From Streptomyces sp. NBC_01754 (GTDB lineage Bacteria > Actinomycetota > Actinomycetes > Streptomycetales > Streptomycetaceae): DNA of 64,000 bases. The position numbers were made by a program, and so were the translations under genes. This document shows positions 1 to 8,823 of the stretch, piece by piece (positions within the stretch are counted from its first letter, which is position 1; every line of letters starts with the position of its first letter). The DNA lies in the NCBI RefSeq assembly GCF_035918015.1, contig NZ_CP109132.1, positions 310,001 to 374,000 of the forward strand, given 5' to 3'. The notes under the pieces were generated by a model. That model worked only from the letters and a program-made list of their open reading frames with translations. It did no database searches and had not been told where the DNA came from.

Positions 1-866
1 ATCTTCTGCGTCGCGTCGGCGACCTGGAGGTGGGTGACCGGCGCGGTGCGCTGGCTCTCGTAGCCGGTGTAGGTGATCTTGCGGTGGGGCAGGCGTTCGA
101 TGAAGACCTCCCGTGCGGCCTTGGCGAGTCCGAGCAGTGTGCCGGCGGTCGAGGCCGTGGCGACCGGCAGCAGCGGGGTCCGGTACATCGGGAGCCGCGC
201 GCTGGTCACGGAGGTGGGCCGGCCCTGGAGCACCGCGGGCAGCGGCACGACGCGTTCCGCCGGGACGAACAGGTCCCGGGCGAGCGTCGTGATGCTGCCG
301 GTGCCCTTGAGGCCGCTGGCGTACCAGTCGTCGACGGTCTTGAGGTCGGACATCGGCACCAGGGCCATCACCGGGTACGGTTCGCCGTCCTCGGGCATGA
401 GTACGGAGATGGTCACCTGCCAGTGGGCGTGGTGGGCGCCGGAGATGAAGCCCCACCTGCCGTCGACGACGATGCCGCCGGGGGCCGGGCGGGCGGTCCC
501 CGAGGGGCTGAGTGTGCCGCACACCCGTGCGTCGGGCGTGGCGAACACCTCGTCCTGCACGGTGTCGGGGAACATGCCGGTCATCCAGCCCGGGATGGAG
601 TAGACCTGCGCGACCCAGGCCGCGGAGCCGTCGCCGCGGCCGAGGGCGGTGGTGACGTCCAGGAGTGTGCGGGTGTCCGCCTCGTAGCCGCCGTAGCGGG
701 CCGGTACGCGCAGGCGGAACACCCCGGCGTCGGTGAGTGCTTCGATCACCTCCGGCGGCAGTCTCCGCTGCTCGTCCGCTCGCGCGGCGTTCGCCCGCAG
801 CAGCGGCACCAGCGCCGCGGCGCGGGCCACGAGTTCGTCCCGGTGGGGTGTTTGCGTGGTCGGCAC
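1..866 (-). CDS. Acyl-CoA-dehydrogenase-fold flavin monooxygenase, 3' part cut by window edge
   Basis: The minus strand is open from a GTG at 866, with GGAGG seven bases upstream, to the left edge. It gives about 288 residues and the C-terminus is missing. The N-terminal half has the look of the acyl-CoA dehydrogenase type-2 / HsaA-like flavin monooxygenase family: a helical start with LPPEVIEALTDAGVFRL, then PARYGGYEAD, and a GDGSAAWV stretch followed by a beta domain containing WGFISGAHHAHW. Members of this fold in natural-product clusters hydroxylate aromatics or oxidise sugar amines (nitrososynthases). Which applies cannot be told from this fragment. The gene runs in the same direction as the glycosyltransferase at 917-2362, 50 bases away, so the two are probably co-transcribed and the cluster probably continues to the left. 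Confidence 0.75.
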   Translation of the reverse strand, partial: MPTTQTPHRDELVARAAALVPLLRANAARADEQRRLPPEVIEALTDAGVFRLRVPARYGGYEADTRTLLDVTTALGRGDGSAAWVAQVYSIPGWMTGMFPDTVQDEVFATPDARVCGTLSPSGTARPAPGGIVVDGRWGFISGAHHAHWQVTISVLMPEDGEPYPVMALVPMSDLKTVDDWYASGLKGTGSITTLARDLFVPAERVVPLPAVLQGRPTSVTSARLPMYRTPLLPVATASTAGTLLGLAKAAREVFIERLPHRKITYTGYESQRTAPVTHLQVADATQK

Positions 867-916
867 GGTGCCTCCAGAGGTGTCGCTTCGCGGTATGAGG
901 GGTGGTGGGGCGGTGT

Positions 917-2362
917 TCAGAGGCGGCGGTTCTGGACGACGAGCCTTTCGAGGTCCGGGATGATGTCGCTGGGACTGGGCATGGCGAGCCACTCGCTGCG
1001 CAGATTGACCGCGGCGTGGTGGTAGGCGGGGTCGTGGGCGGTGCGCCAGATCAGCTCGCGGATCTCCTCGACGGACTGTGCGCGGTGGTCGAGCCGGCCG
1101 CCCACGCCCTTGGCGATGACGAACTCCGACACCGGGGTCGCCTCGATCTTCTTGGCCGGGAGTTCCCAGTGCGTGCCGGTGGCCGTCTCCTCGCGGATGC
1201 CCGCCTCGTAGCCGTTGCGGTAGGTACCGGTGCGCAGTTCGTCCGGTTCGTCGTCGACGAGCTTCAGCAGCACCGACTCGTCCTTGATGTCGCAGACGAG
1301 CTGGGGGACCTGGAAGGCGACGGCGGAGGCGTAGGTGCCGTTGCCGCCGTGGTGGATGAGGGTCGAGCAGGTCGGCATCAGTGCGGGCAGCGGTACCCAG
1401 TCGAAGGTGCGCACGTTGCTCGGTACCTTGTCGACGTCGGCGAGTTGCATCTTGTCGAGGGTGGCGATGAACTCGATGTCGTCCAGGCCCTCGCACGCCT
1501 TGAGGATCTTCGGTGCTCGGTCCCAGTCACCGGGTATGAACCGGCGGACGGATTCGCCGAGCGACAGCGCGACCCGGCGCGTGCCACGCCGCCCGCAGCA
1601 GTCGCAGCGGGTCCCCTCGGGCCGCTCGTGCAGCCAGCTGGAGGACACCTGCGGGTCCACGTAGGGGACCTGGCGCATGGCCAGCTTCTTCGTGCTGGTC
1701 GGCAGGCGGAAGTCCTGGAACATCGGGTCGACGGTCCACTGCCCGACGAGCAGTTCCTGGTCGACCTCCAGCCCGTACTTCTCGGCCAGCGGCGCCAGCA
1801 GGGTCGCGATCGGGTTCTCGTCCAGGCCGGCGGCGCGCAGTGCGTCGGCGCTCTCGGCCAGCCGGTCCAGGGACCAGCCGAACTGGTCCTGGCTGATCAG
1901 CAGGCGGGCGTGGGCGGCGCCCGACACCTTGGCGGCGACGCCGCCGGCGGGGTGGGTGGGGTCCCAGAGGACCAGGTCGGGCTTCCAGATCTTGGCGAAC
2001 TCGACGAGGTCGCTCGCCTCGTCGCGGTCCACCCGCACGTAGTCGGAGATCGGGTTCAGCAGGTACTGGTAGAAGACGATCCAGTGTTCGCGGTCCTCCT
2101 TGCTCAGCCCCATCACGTCGGCGTACTTGAGCACCAGGTCCGGGTGTTCGGGCTGGCTGCAGTCCTCGGTCAGCCGGACGGGGACCAGTTCCGGATTGCC
2201 CAGCGGGACGGGGGTGAGCCCCGTTCCCAGGATCATCTCGGCGGAGCTGTGGTGCGTGGCGACGCGTACCTCGTGGCCGGCGCTCTGCAACGCCCATGCC
2301 AGCGGCACGACCGGGTACAGGTGAGCGTAGGAGTTCGGGTAGATGGTGAACAGAACACGCAT
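917..2362 (-). CDS. Glycosyltransferase (GT1/MGT-like), enediyne sugar transfer
   Basis: A 481-residue GT-B glycosyltransferase. The start ATG opens with MRVLFTIYPNSYAHLYPVVPLAWAL, the usual N-terminal strand and helix of macrolide-type transferases, and the nucleotide-sugar site HHGGNGT is near residue 337. It is longer than the usual 380-430 residues. One short insert, around the loop after WLHERPEG, carries a C-x-C-C cluster just before the VALSLGES strand. A second of roughly 45 residues follows the HHGGNGT helix. By family knowledge it would move an activated sugar onto the enediyne core, and it is the only glycosyltransferase in the window. It is divergent from the O-methyltransferase operon across a 200-base promoter region. 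The donor is probably the NDP-pentose made by the genes at 7417-9806 and 14364-15602. Confidence 0.85.
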   Translation of the reverse strand: MRVLFTIYPNSYAHLYPVVPLAWALQSAGHEVRVATHHSSAEMILGTGLTPVPLGNPELVPVRLTEDCSQPEHPDLVLKYADVMGLSKEDREHWIVFYQYLLNPISDYVRVDRDEASDLVEFAKIWKPDLVLWDPTHPAGGVAAKVSGAAHARLLISQDQFGWSLDRLAESADALRAAGLDENPIATLLAPLAEKYGLEVDQELLVGQWTVDPMFQDFRLPTSTKKLAMRQVPYVDPQVSSSWLHERPEGTRCDCCGRRGTRRVALSLGESVRRFIPGDWDRAPKILKACEGLDDIEFIATLDKMQLADVDKVPSNVRTFDWVPLPALMPTCSTLIHHGGNGTYASAVAFQVPQLVCDIKDESVLLKLVDDEPDELRTGTYRNGYEAGIREETATGTHWELPAKKIEATPVSEFVIAKGVGGRLDHRAQSVEEIRELIWRTAHDPAYHHAAVNLRSEWLAMPSPSDIIPDLERLVVQNRRL

Positions 2363-2460
2363 GAGCGTTCTCCTATCGGCGGCAGGGGCTCCACCACCTT
2401 CCGCGCGGGCAAGTGAGCGTTTTGATCCTGCGGCGGTACGCGCCGCGCCCGCATCTCTAC

Positions 2461-2652
2461 GCGTGCGGACGGCCGGCCCCAGTGCACGCAAGGAGATGCG
2501 GCCGTCGAAGAACCCGCCCGACACTGGCGCACGAACACCGGACCAGCGCCGTGGGAGGTCGCATGAGTACGTTTCGGGTCGACGAGCACGCAAGCAACTA
2601 CATCGTCTCGTCGTGCACGCGGCCGGACCCGGTCGTGAACGCGGTGATCGCG
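2461..2652 (+). repeat. Promoter/leader repeat, copy A (upstream and 5' end of O-methyltransferase)
   Basis: This stretch is repeated, with diverged spacers, at 18879-19073. Shared blocks in the same order are CGTGCGGACGG, GTGCAC, GGAGATGCGGCC, CCGACACTGGCG, GGACCAGC and the start region CGCATGAGTACGTTTCGGG. In this copy the ATG at 2563 starts an intact O-methyltransferase. The similarity covers the untranslated leader as well as the first coding codons, so it is a DNA duplication and not only protein homology. Confidence 0.75.
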
Positions 2653-3228
2653 GACACCCAGGAGCTCGGCGACCTGTACGAGATGCTGACCCCGGTGGAA
2701 CAGGCCGGTTTCCTGACCGTGCTCGCCAAGACCATGGCACCGCGCACGGTCATCGACATCGGCACGTTCACCGGGCTGTCGGCGATGTGCTTCGCCCGCG
2801 GCCTGGCACCGGGAGGGCGCGTCTACACCTGTGACGTGACCGAGGATTGGATCCACATCGCACGCAGGCACTGGGACGCGGCGGGGGTGAGCGGCCAAAT
2901 CCAGTTCGTGCTCGGTCCCGCGCGCACGACGCTGCCCAAGATCGTCCGTGACGGCGAGGCCGATCTGGTGTTCGTGGACGCGGACAAGCTGTCCTACCCG
3001 CAGTACGTGGAGACGGCCGCACGGCTGCTGCGCTCCGGGGGGCTGCTGATCCTGGACAACGTCCTGCTGAACGGCACGGTCTTCGCGCCGGAGCAGGTCG
3101 AGGACGAACTGCGGCGCTACGCGGCCGAGACGATGCGCGAAGTCAATGCGAAACTCGCCGTGGACGAGCGGTTCGAGACGGTGATGCTGCCGTTCGCCGA
3201 CGGCGTGACGCTCGCGCGGAGGCTCTGA
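2563..3228 (+). CDS. Class I SAM O-methyltransferase (catechol/caffeoyl-CoA type)
   Basis: A 221-residue soluble methyltransferase. The SAM-binding motif I is VIDIGTFTGLSAM (about residues 65-77). An acidic metal-binding region, DLVFVDADK, follows, then the ILDNVL strand typical of the divalent-metal-dependent catechol/caffeoyl-CoA O-methyltransferases. Length matches the family (about 220). It is the first gene of a tight unit: the HpaB-like hydroxylase starts 3 bases after its stop. A hydroxylase that makes a catechol next to a catechol-type O-methyltransferase suggests hydroxylation and then O-methylation of the aromatic amino acid. The order and substrate are inferred. The ATG is preceded by GGGAGG, and an earlier in-frame ATG at 2413 has no such support. 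Confidence 0.88.
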   Translation: MSTFRVDEHASNYIVSSCTRPDPVVNAVIADTQELGDLYEMLTPVEQAGFLTVLAKTMAPRTVIDIGTFTGLSAMCFARGLAPGGRVYTCDVTEDWIHIARRHWDAAGVSGQIQFVLGPARTTLPKIVRDGEADLVFVDADKLSYPQYVETAARLLRSGGLLILDNVLLNGTVFAPEQVEDELRRYAAETMREVNAKLAVDERFETVMLPFADGVTLARRL

Positions 3229-3231
3229 GCC

Positions 3232-4791
3232 ATGGCCACCGGCGGATCCCAGGGCAGTGGGCACGGCAACGGCGGTGCGGGGAGCGGGGAGCGCAGGCGC
3301 ACCCGTCCGCTGACCGGTGACGAGTACGTCGAGAGTCTGCGTGACAGCCGCGAGGTGTACATCTACGGCGACCGGGTCAAGGACGTCACCGAGCACGTGG
3401 CGTTCCGCAATCCCATCCGTATGACCGCGCGCCTCTACGACGCGCTGCACGACCCGGCCACCAAGGACGTGCTGACGGCGCCCACCGACACCGGGAGCGA
3501 CGGCTACACGCACCGGTTCTTCCGTACGCCCCACAGTGTCGAGGACATGGTTGCCGACCAGCAGGCGATCGCGGAGTGGGCGCGGATCGGTTACGGCTGG
3601 ATGGGCCGCAGCCCCGACTACAAGGCGTCGTTCCTCGGCACGCTCGGTGCGAACGCCGAGTTCTACGAGCCGTTCGCCGACAACGCGCGCCGCTGGTACC
3701 GCGAGTCGCAGGAGAAGGTCCTCTACTGGAACCACGCGCTGGTCAACCCGCCGGTGGACCGCAAGCTTCCGCCGGACCAGGTCGCGGACGTCTTCATCCA
3801 CGTCCGCAAGGAGACCGACGCCGGGGTGGTCGTGAGTGGTGCCAAGGTCGTCGCCACCGGTTCGGCGCTCACCCACTACAACTTCATCGCCCACCACGGA
3901 CTGCCCATCAAGAAGCGGGAGTTCGCGCTGGTGGCCACGATCCCCATGGACGCCAAGGGGATGAAGCTGCTGTGCCGCCCGTCCTACACGAAACAGGCGT
4001 CGGCGACGGGCTCGCCGTTCGACTACCCGCTCTCCTCGCGGCTGGACGAGAACGACACGATCCTCGTGCTGGACAACGTGCTGATCCCGTGGGAGAACGT
4101 GTTCGTCTACGGTGACGTCGGCAAGGCGCAGACGTTCACCGGCGAGTCGGGCTTCATCGAGCGCTCGACGTTCCACGGCTGTACGCGTCTCGCGGTGAAA
4201 CTGGAGTTCATCGCCGGTCTGCTGTCGAAGGCGCTGGAGATCACCGGTACCGAGGACTTCCGTGGGGTGCAGACCAGGGTCGGTGAGGTCCTGGCGTGGC
4301 GGAACCTGTTCTGGGGGCTGTCGGACGCGGCGGCGCGCAATCCGGTGCCGTGGCGCGACGGGGCGCTGCTGCCCAATCCGCAGTACAGCCAGGCCTACCG
4401 TTGGTTCACGCAGATCGGGTATCCGCGGGTGCGGGAGATCGTGATGCAGGACGTGGCGAGCGCGTTGGTCTACATCAACTCCAGTACGGACGATTTCGCG
4501 AATCCCGCCATCCGCGGGTACCTGGACAGGTACCTGCGGGGTTCCAACGGGATCGACGCGGTGACCCGCTCCAAGGTGATGAAGCTCCTGTGGGACTCGG
4601 TGGGCACGGAGTTCGCCGGCCGGCACGAGCTGTACGAGCGCAACTACGCGGGCAATCACGAGAACACGCGGATCGAGCTGCTCTTCAGTCAGCTGGCGTC
4701 CGGTCAGGTCGACCGGTACCGCGCTTTCGTCGACACCTGCCTCGACGAGTACGACCTCGACGGATGGACCGTGCCGGACCTGTCCCGCTAG
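3232..4791 (+). CDS. FADH2-dependent phenol hydroxylase, HpaB/SgcC family
   Basis: A 519-residue member of the 4-hydroxyphenylacetate 3-hydroxylase large-component family. Recognisable blocks are the N-terminal [20 protein letters not shown], the central [11 protein letters not shown], and [15 protein letters not shown] in the acyl-CoA-dehydrogenase-like core. In C-1027 biosynthesis SgcC hydroxylates the carrier-bound beta-tyrosine at C3/C5 using FADH2 from the SgcE6 reductase. A reductase of that type is present here at 51923-52471. By analogy this enzyme would ortho-hydroxylate carrier-bound (chloro)hydroxyphenylglycine. Start ATG 3232 has GGAGG nine bases upstream. The first 20 residues are a Gly/Ser-rich tail outside the family core. 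Confidence 0.9.
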   Translation: MATGGSQGSGHGNGGAGSGERRRTRPLTGDEYVESLRDSREVYIYGDRVKDVTEHVAFRNPIRMTARLYDALHDPATKDVLTAPTDTGSDGYTHRFFRTPHSVEDMVADQQAIAEWARIGYGWMGRSPDYKASFLGTLGANAEFYEPFADNARRWYRESQEKVLYWNHALVNPPVDRKLPPDQVADVFIHVRKETDAGVVVSGAKVVATGSALTHYNFIAHHGLPIKKREFALVATIPMDAKGMKLLCRPSYTKQASATGSPFDYPLSSRLDENDTILVLDNVLIPWENVFVYGDVGKAQTFTGESGFIERSTFHGCTRLAVKLEFIAGLLSKALEITGTEDFRGVQTRVGEVLAWRNLFWGLSDAAARNPVPWRDGALLPNPQYSQAYRWFTQIGYPRVREIVMQDVASALVYINSSTDDFANPAIRGYLDRYLRGSNGIDAVTRSKVMKLLWDSVGTEFAGRHELYERNYAGNHENTRIELLFSQLASGQVDRYRAFVDTCLDEYDLDGWTVPDLSR

Positions 4792-4875
4792 GGCACCCGG
4801 CACACCCCGAACACCCGGAAATTCCGGACACCCCGAGTACGCCTGTGACGACGATCCACGCCTGAGGAGAGAACG

Positions 4876-6108
4876 ATGTCTGAGCGAGACGGCGCCCCGG
4901 TCGCGCTGACCGCGGCCGAGATGACCGATCCGGTGGCCCTGCTCGAAAGGCTCGGCACCGACAAGCCGGTGCACAAGGTGCTGCTGCCCGACGGCATGCC
5001 GGGATGGCTGGTGACCGGGTACAAGGAGGCCCGCCGTGCCCTGTCCGATCCGCGTCTGGCCCGCAGCAACGAGCACGCCGACGCGAGTCTTCAGAAGTAC
5101 CTCGCGCTGTACAACGACGAGTTCTTCCGGCACTCGATGGTCTTCAACGACCGGCCGCGGCACACCAGGATGAAGAAGCTCGTCTCGCAGGCTTTCACCC
5201 CGCGCTATCTGGAGAACCTGCGGCCCAAGGTGCAGCGGATCACCGACGACCTGATCGACTCGGTCGTGTCGGCGGGTGAGGCCGAGGTGATCGAGTCGCT
5301 CGCGGTTCCGTTGCCGAACTCCGTGATCTGCGACTGGTTCGGTGTGCCGATGTCGGACCGGGAGGAGTTCCGGTACCACTGCGGTGTGGTGACCGGCCTC
5401 TCGGTGAGCACGAACGAGACGGAACTGGCGGAGGCGGGCAAGTACTTCGACCGGTACCTCGGCGAGCTGATCGATCACCGCAAGGTCGACAGCGGCGGGG
5501 ACGACATGGTGTCCGCGATCCTGCACGGCCAGGAGGACAACGCCACGCTGTCGGACATCGAGCTGCGGGCGAACATCTTCCTGATGCTGACCGGTTCGGT
5601 CGAGACCGCGGTGAACATGATCGCGAACGGTCTGCTGCAACTGATCCGCAACCCCGGGCAGACCGCTCGGCTGCGTGCGGACCCGTCGTTGATACCGCAG
5701 GCGGTCGAGGAGATCCTGCGGATCGACCCGCCGGTGGTGACGGTGGCCTACCACTTCGCGAAGGACACCGTCGCGATCGGCGACGTGATGGTCGAGCCGG
5801 GTGAGCACGTGGTGATCTCGATGCCGGCGACGAACTACGACGCCCGCGAGTTCCCGGAGCCGGCCAGGTTCGACATCGACCGGGCGAAGCCGCATCTGTC
5901 GTTCAGCCACGGCATCCACTTCTGCCTCGGCGCTCCCCTGGCCCGGCTGGAGGGCGACGTCTTCTTCACCACCCTGCTGAACCGTCTCCAGGACATCGAA
6001 CTGGCTGTTCCGGAGGCGGACCTGGCGTGGAAGCCGAGCTACTTCGTGCACCGGCTGGAGGCCCTGCCGATCCGCTTCACCGCTTCCATGGCCCGAGCGG
6101 CCGCCTGA
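4876..6108 (+). CDS. Cytochrome P450 hydroxylase
   Basis: A 410-residue bacterial class I P450. The haem loop is FSHGIHFCLGAPLAR with the cysteine ligand, and the K-helix ExxR is EEILR. The I-helix reads LTGSVETAVN: the acid/alcohol pair Glu-Thr is kept, but the usual Ala-Gly before it is Gly-Ser, an atypical oxygen-binding groove. GAGGAG lies just before the ATG. The gene follows the hydroxylase by 84 bases in the same direction, so it likely belongs to the same unit. Role unknown: benzylic or ring oxidation of the aromatic unit, or oxidation of the core or sugar, are possible. A ferredoxin partner was not found in the window. Confidence 0.88.
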   Translation: MSERDGAPVALTAAEMTDPVALLERLGTDKPVHKVLLPDGMPGWLVTGYKEARRALSDPRLARSNEHADASLQKYLALYNDEFFRHSMVFNDRPRHTRMKKLVSQAFTPRYLENLRPKVQRITDDLIDSVVSAGEAEVIESLAVPLPNSVICDWFGVPMSDREEFRYHCGVVTGLSVSTNETELAEAGKYFDRYLGELIDHRKVDSGGDDMVSAILHGQEDNATLSDIELRANIFLMLTGSVETAVNMIANGLLQLIRNPGQTARLRADPSLIPQAVEEILRIDPPVVTVAYHFAKDTVAIGDVMVEPGEHVVISMPATNYDAREFPEPARFDIDRAKPHLSFSHGIHFCLGAPLARLEGDVFFTTLLNRLQDIELAVPEADLAWKPSYFVHRLEALPIRFTASMARAAA

Positions 6109-6257
6109 TCCGGGCCGGGGGCCCGGGAATCACGAGGCCCCCGGCGCGTACCGGCCCCGCCGGCGTCCCGTCCGGGTGCCTCCCGCACCCGGAGCACACG
6201 GGTTGCCCGCCCCGGGGGACGGTGCTCGCCGGCCGGCCGCCGGGGCGCGTTCGGAGC

Positions 6258-6860
6258 TCAGCGCACCCGGTCGTAGACGAGAGCCAGCGTGCCGTGTTCG
6301 CCCGCGGCCTGGCTGACGAGCGTCCACTTCCCTGCGGGCAGGCCGTCGTCGAAGAGGCGCGGCCCGCCGCCGAGGAAGACCGGGAAGACCGTGAGTGTCA
6401 GCCGGTCGGTCCTGTCGGCCGCCAGGAGCGCCTTGACGACGCTCGCGCTGGAGAGGACGAGGATGTCGCCGCCTTCGGCCTCCTTGAGGCCGGCGACCAC
6501 CTCGGCGGCCGGCTCGTCGAGGACGGTCGTCCGCTCCCACGGTGCGGTGGCGAGGGTGGAGGAGAGGACGACCTTGTCGGTGTCGAGGAGCCATTTCGCG
6601 AAGCCCTCGTCGCGCGGGTCGGCTCCCTCCGCGCCGATGACGGGGGGCCAGATACGGAGGAACGCCTCGGCGTTGACCCGCCCGAGCAGGGCTGTCGTCG
6701 CCGGCCGCCAGAGGCTGGTCAGGTGGTCGCGTGCGACGTCGGTGACGGCGTACGGCATCACCCAGTCCATGTCCTGGGGGCCGCGCGGGCCGGCGTAGCG
6801 GCCGTCGAGGGAGAGGCTCATGTTGGTGACGACCCTGCGGCCGGTGGTCTGCTCTGTCAC
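6258..6860 (-). CDS. RibD C-terminal / dihydrofolate-reductase-like protein
   Basis: A 200-residue protein of the RibD C-terminal/DHFR-like superfamily. It has an early MSLSLDGRYAG strand, WRPATTALLGRVNAEAFL, and a C-terminal FPVFLGGGPRLFDD followed by a final LVYDRVR strand. The start is GTG 6860, giving VTEQTTGRRVVTNMS, with AAGGAA upstream. It converges with the P450 operon. Such proteins are common, usually unassigned NADPH-binding reductases in Streptomyces. A biosynthetic role is not excluded but nothing in the sequence points to one, so it may be a passenger gene. Confidence 0.8.
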   Translation of the reverse strand: MTEQTTGRRVVTNMSLSLDGRYAGPRGPQDMDWVMPYAVTDVARDHLTSLWRPATTALLGRVNAEAFLRIWPPVIGAEGADPRDEGFAKWLLDTDKVVLSSTLATAPWERTTVLDEPAAEVVAGLKEAEGGDILVLSSASVVKALLAADRTDRLTLTVFPVFLGGGPRLFDDGLPAGKWTLVSQAAGEHGTLALVYDRVR

Positions 6861-7416
6861 GTCGTGTTCCTTGCGTCGGTGCCGGCGGTGCCGTGGCGGC
6901 CGCAGTCCGTGGGTGTGCCGTCGGTGGTCCGGTGTCGCGGACACGTCTTCCCGCCCGGTGCGCCAGGGGTGTCCCGTGGTCCCTTCGGGCCGGGCGTGCC
7001 GTCGGGCCGGGCGGGAGCCGGGGCGTTGCTCGGTAGGTTGTGCCGACTGCGCCCCGCGCGGCCGCGTACGGACTGCCCGGGGCCGTGCTCGTCCCAGGTC
7101 AGGCACGTCGAACCTACCAACGGGCCGGTGTTCGCCGGCCGCCCCGGCAGGGCCGCTCACCCCCAGGTGTGACGGTGGGGGCGGCGGGCCGGCAAGCGTG
7201 ATCGGGTGGGGCGGATCTGTTCGTGGGCACCGGGGTCCCGCCGGGCCCGGGCGGGAGGGGGCCCGGGCCCGGCGGCGGGATCCTGGCGGCCTTCTTCCTG
7301 CCACCGCCCGGCCCGGCACGGGAGAAGACGCACACCTCGCGCCCTTCGCCCACGATGGGCTGAGGGGCCACCGGGCGGGCCCGTCCCGCGCTCGGATCAC
7401 TGGATGGGAGACGGGA
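6861..7416. other. 556-base gap without a convincing gene
   Basis: This lies between the divergent reductase-like gene and the sugar operon. It is GC-rich with short G and C runs. The only open frames are shadows without ribosome binding sites. It must hold the promoter of the 7417-13567 operon, but I could not pick a clear -35/-10 pair. Confidence 0.5.
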
Positions 7417-8823
7417 ATGCGATTCCTGCCTGAGAGCGGGCGACCCACGGTTGCCGTGATCGGCTTCGGATACGTCGGCTCGTGCATCGCGGCGACACTG
7501 GCCGACCGGGGGCTCGACGTCGTCGCGGTGGACGCCGATGCCCGGCTCGTGGACGAACTCGCGCACGGGCGCTTCCGGCTCGAGGAGCCCGGGCTCGCCG
7601 AGAAGGTCTTCGCCGGCCTGGCGTCGGGCCGGCTGCGGGTCACCGCGGACATGGCGGCGGCCGCGGCCGCCGACGTCATTTTGATCACCGTGGGCACCCC
7701 GGTCCGCGACGACGGTTCGCTGGCCGGCGGACAACTGCGCGGCGCGTGCCTCGCGCTGGCCGGGCACCTGCGGGCCGGGCAGCTCGTGGTGCTCAAGAGC
7801 ACGGTGCCGCCGGGCACGACCCGGGAGACCGTGCTGCCGCTGTTGGAGAGCGGGGGGCTCACCGGTGGGACCGACTTCGGGCTGGCGTTCACCCCGGAGC
7901 GGCTCGCGGAGGGCACGGCGCTGCGCGAACTGCTCACCTTCCCGATCGTCGCGGGCGGGTACGAGCAGGACAGCGTCCGCGCCGTCACGGCGTTCTGGCG
8001 GCGGACGCTGGGGGTCGAGGTGATCCCGTGCGACTCGCTGGAGGCGGCCGAGATCGTCAAGCTCGCCAGCAACTGGTGGATCGATGTGAACATCGCGGTG
8101 GCCAACGAGCTCGCCAAGTTCTGTGCGCTGTACGGGGTGGACGTGCTCGACGTGACCGCCGCGGCGAACACGATCCAGAAGGGCACCGGGAGCATCAACA
8201 TCCTGCGGCCCGGTGTCGGGGTCGGCGGATCGTGTCTGACGAAGGACCCGTGGATGGTGTGGAACACCGCGCGGCGCCTCGGCGTGGACATCCGCACGGC
8301 CAGTACCGGCCGGGAGGTCAACGCCGGTATGCCGCAGTACACCGCGGGCCTGGTGACCGACGAGCTGGGTGCGCGGGGCAAGGACCCGGCGCACGCGACG
8401 GTCGCCGTGCTCGGTCTCGCGTTCAAGAACGACACCGGCGACCTGCGGGCGACCCCGGTGCTCGACACGGTCCGGGCGCTCACCCGTGCGGGCGTGACCG
8501 TCCGGCTGCACGACCCGCTCGTCGACGCGCAGGAGGCGGAGGCGATGTTCGGGACCGCGCTCTGCGCCACCGTCGAGGAGGCGGTCCTGGGCGCCGACTG
8601 CGTCGCGGTACTCGCGCCGCACCGGGATTTCGCCGGCATCGACTACGCGGCGCTGCCGGTCGCAGAGAACTGTGTGCTGCTCGACGGCCGCGCGTACTTC
8701 CCGAAGGAGCGGATCGCGGAGTTCACCGCGGCCGGGTACGTCTACCGCGGTGTCGGACGCGGCCCCGCCGTGGGTGGCGCACCGGGCGAGGTCCTCACCC
8801 GCACGGCGGAGGCGGTCCGATGA
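7417..8823 (+). CDS. ugd: UDP-glucose 6-dehydrogenase (nucleotide-sugar dehydrogenase)
   Basis: A 468-residue enzyme of the UDP-glucose/GDP-mannose dehydrogenase family. It has the N-terminal Rossmann motif VAVIGFGYVGSCIA (12-25), the middle domain KLASNWWIDVNIAVANEL, and catalytic Cys273 in VGVGGSCLTKDPW. It oxidises the C6 hydroxymethyl of NDP-glucose to the carboxylate in two NAD-dependent steps. It heads a sugar operon and overlaps the next gene by ATGA, so UDP-glucuronate is likely passed directly to the decarboxylase. Maduropeptin uses the same logic to reach a pentose, madurosamine. The ATG at 7417 starts the first conserved segment. The open frame extends farther upstream but is non-coding in character. 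Confidence 0.9.
   Translation: MRFLPESGRPTVAVIGFGYVGSCIAATLADRGLDVVAVDADARLVDELAHGRFRLEEPGLAEKVFAGLASGRLRVTADMAAAAAADVILITVGTPVRDDGSLAGGQLRGACLALAGHLRAGQLVVLKSTVPPGTTRETVLPLLESGGLTGGTDFGLAFTPERLAEGTALRELLTFPIVAGGYEQDSVRAVTAFWRRTLGVEVIPCDSLEAAEIVKLASNWWIDVNIAVANELAKFCALYGVDVLDVTAAANTIQKGTGSINILRPGVGVGGSCLTKDPWMVWNTARRLGVDIRTASTGREVNAGMPQYTAGLVTDELGARGKDPAHATVAVLGLAFKNDTGDLRATPVLDTVRALTRAGVTVRLHDPLVDAQEAEAMFGTALCATVEEAVLGADCVAVLAPHRDFAGIDYAALPVAENCVLLDGRAYFPKERIAEFTAAGYVYRGVGRGPAVGGAPGEVLTRTAEAVR

Noticed and set aside
2233..6051. 1272-codon open frame on the minus strand
   Set aside because: It runs antisense over the O-methyltransferase, hydroxylase and P450, all with clear motifs. The composition (His/Arg/Val-rich) is that of a high-GC shadow frame.
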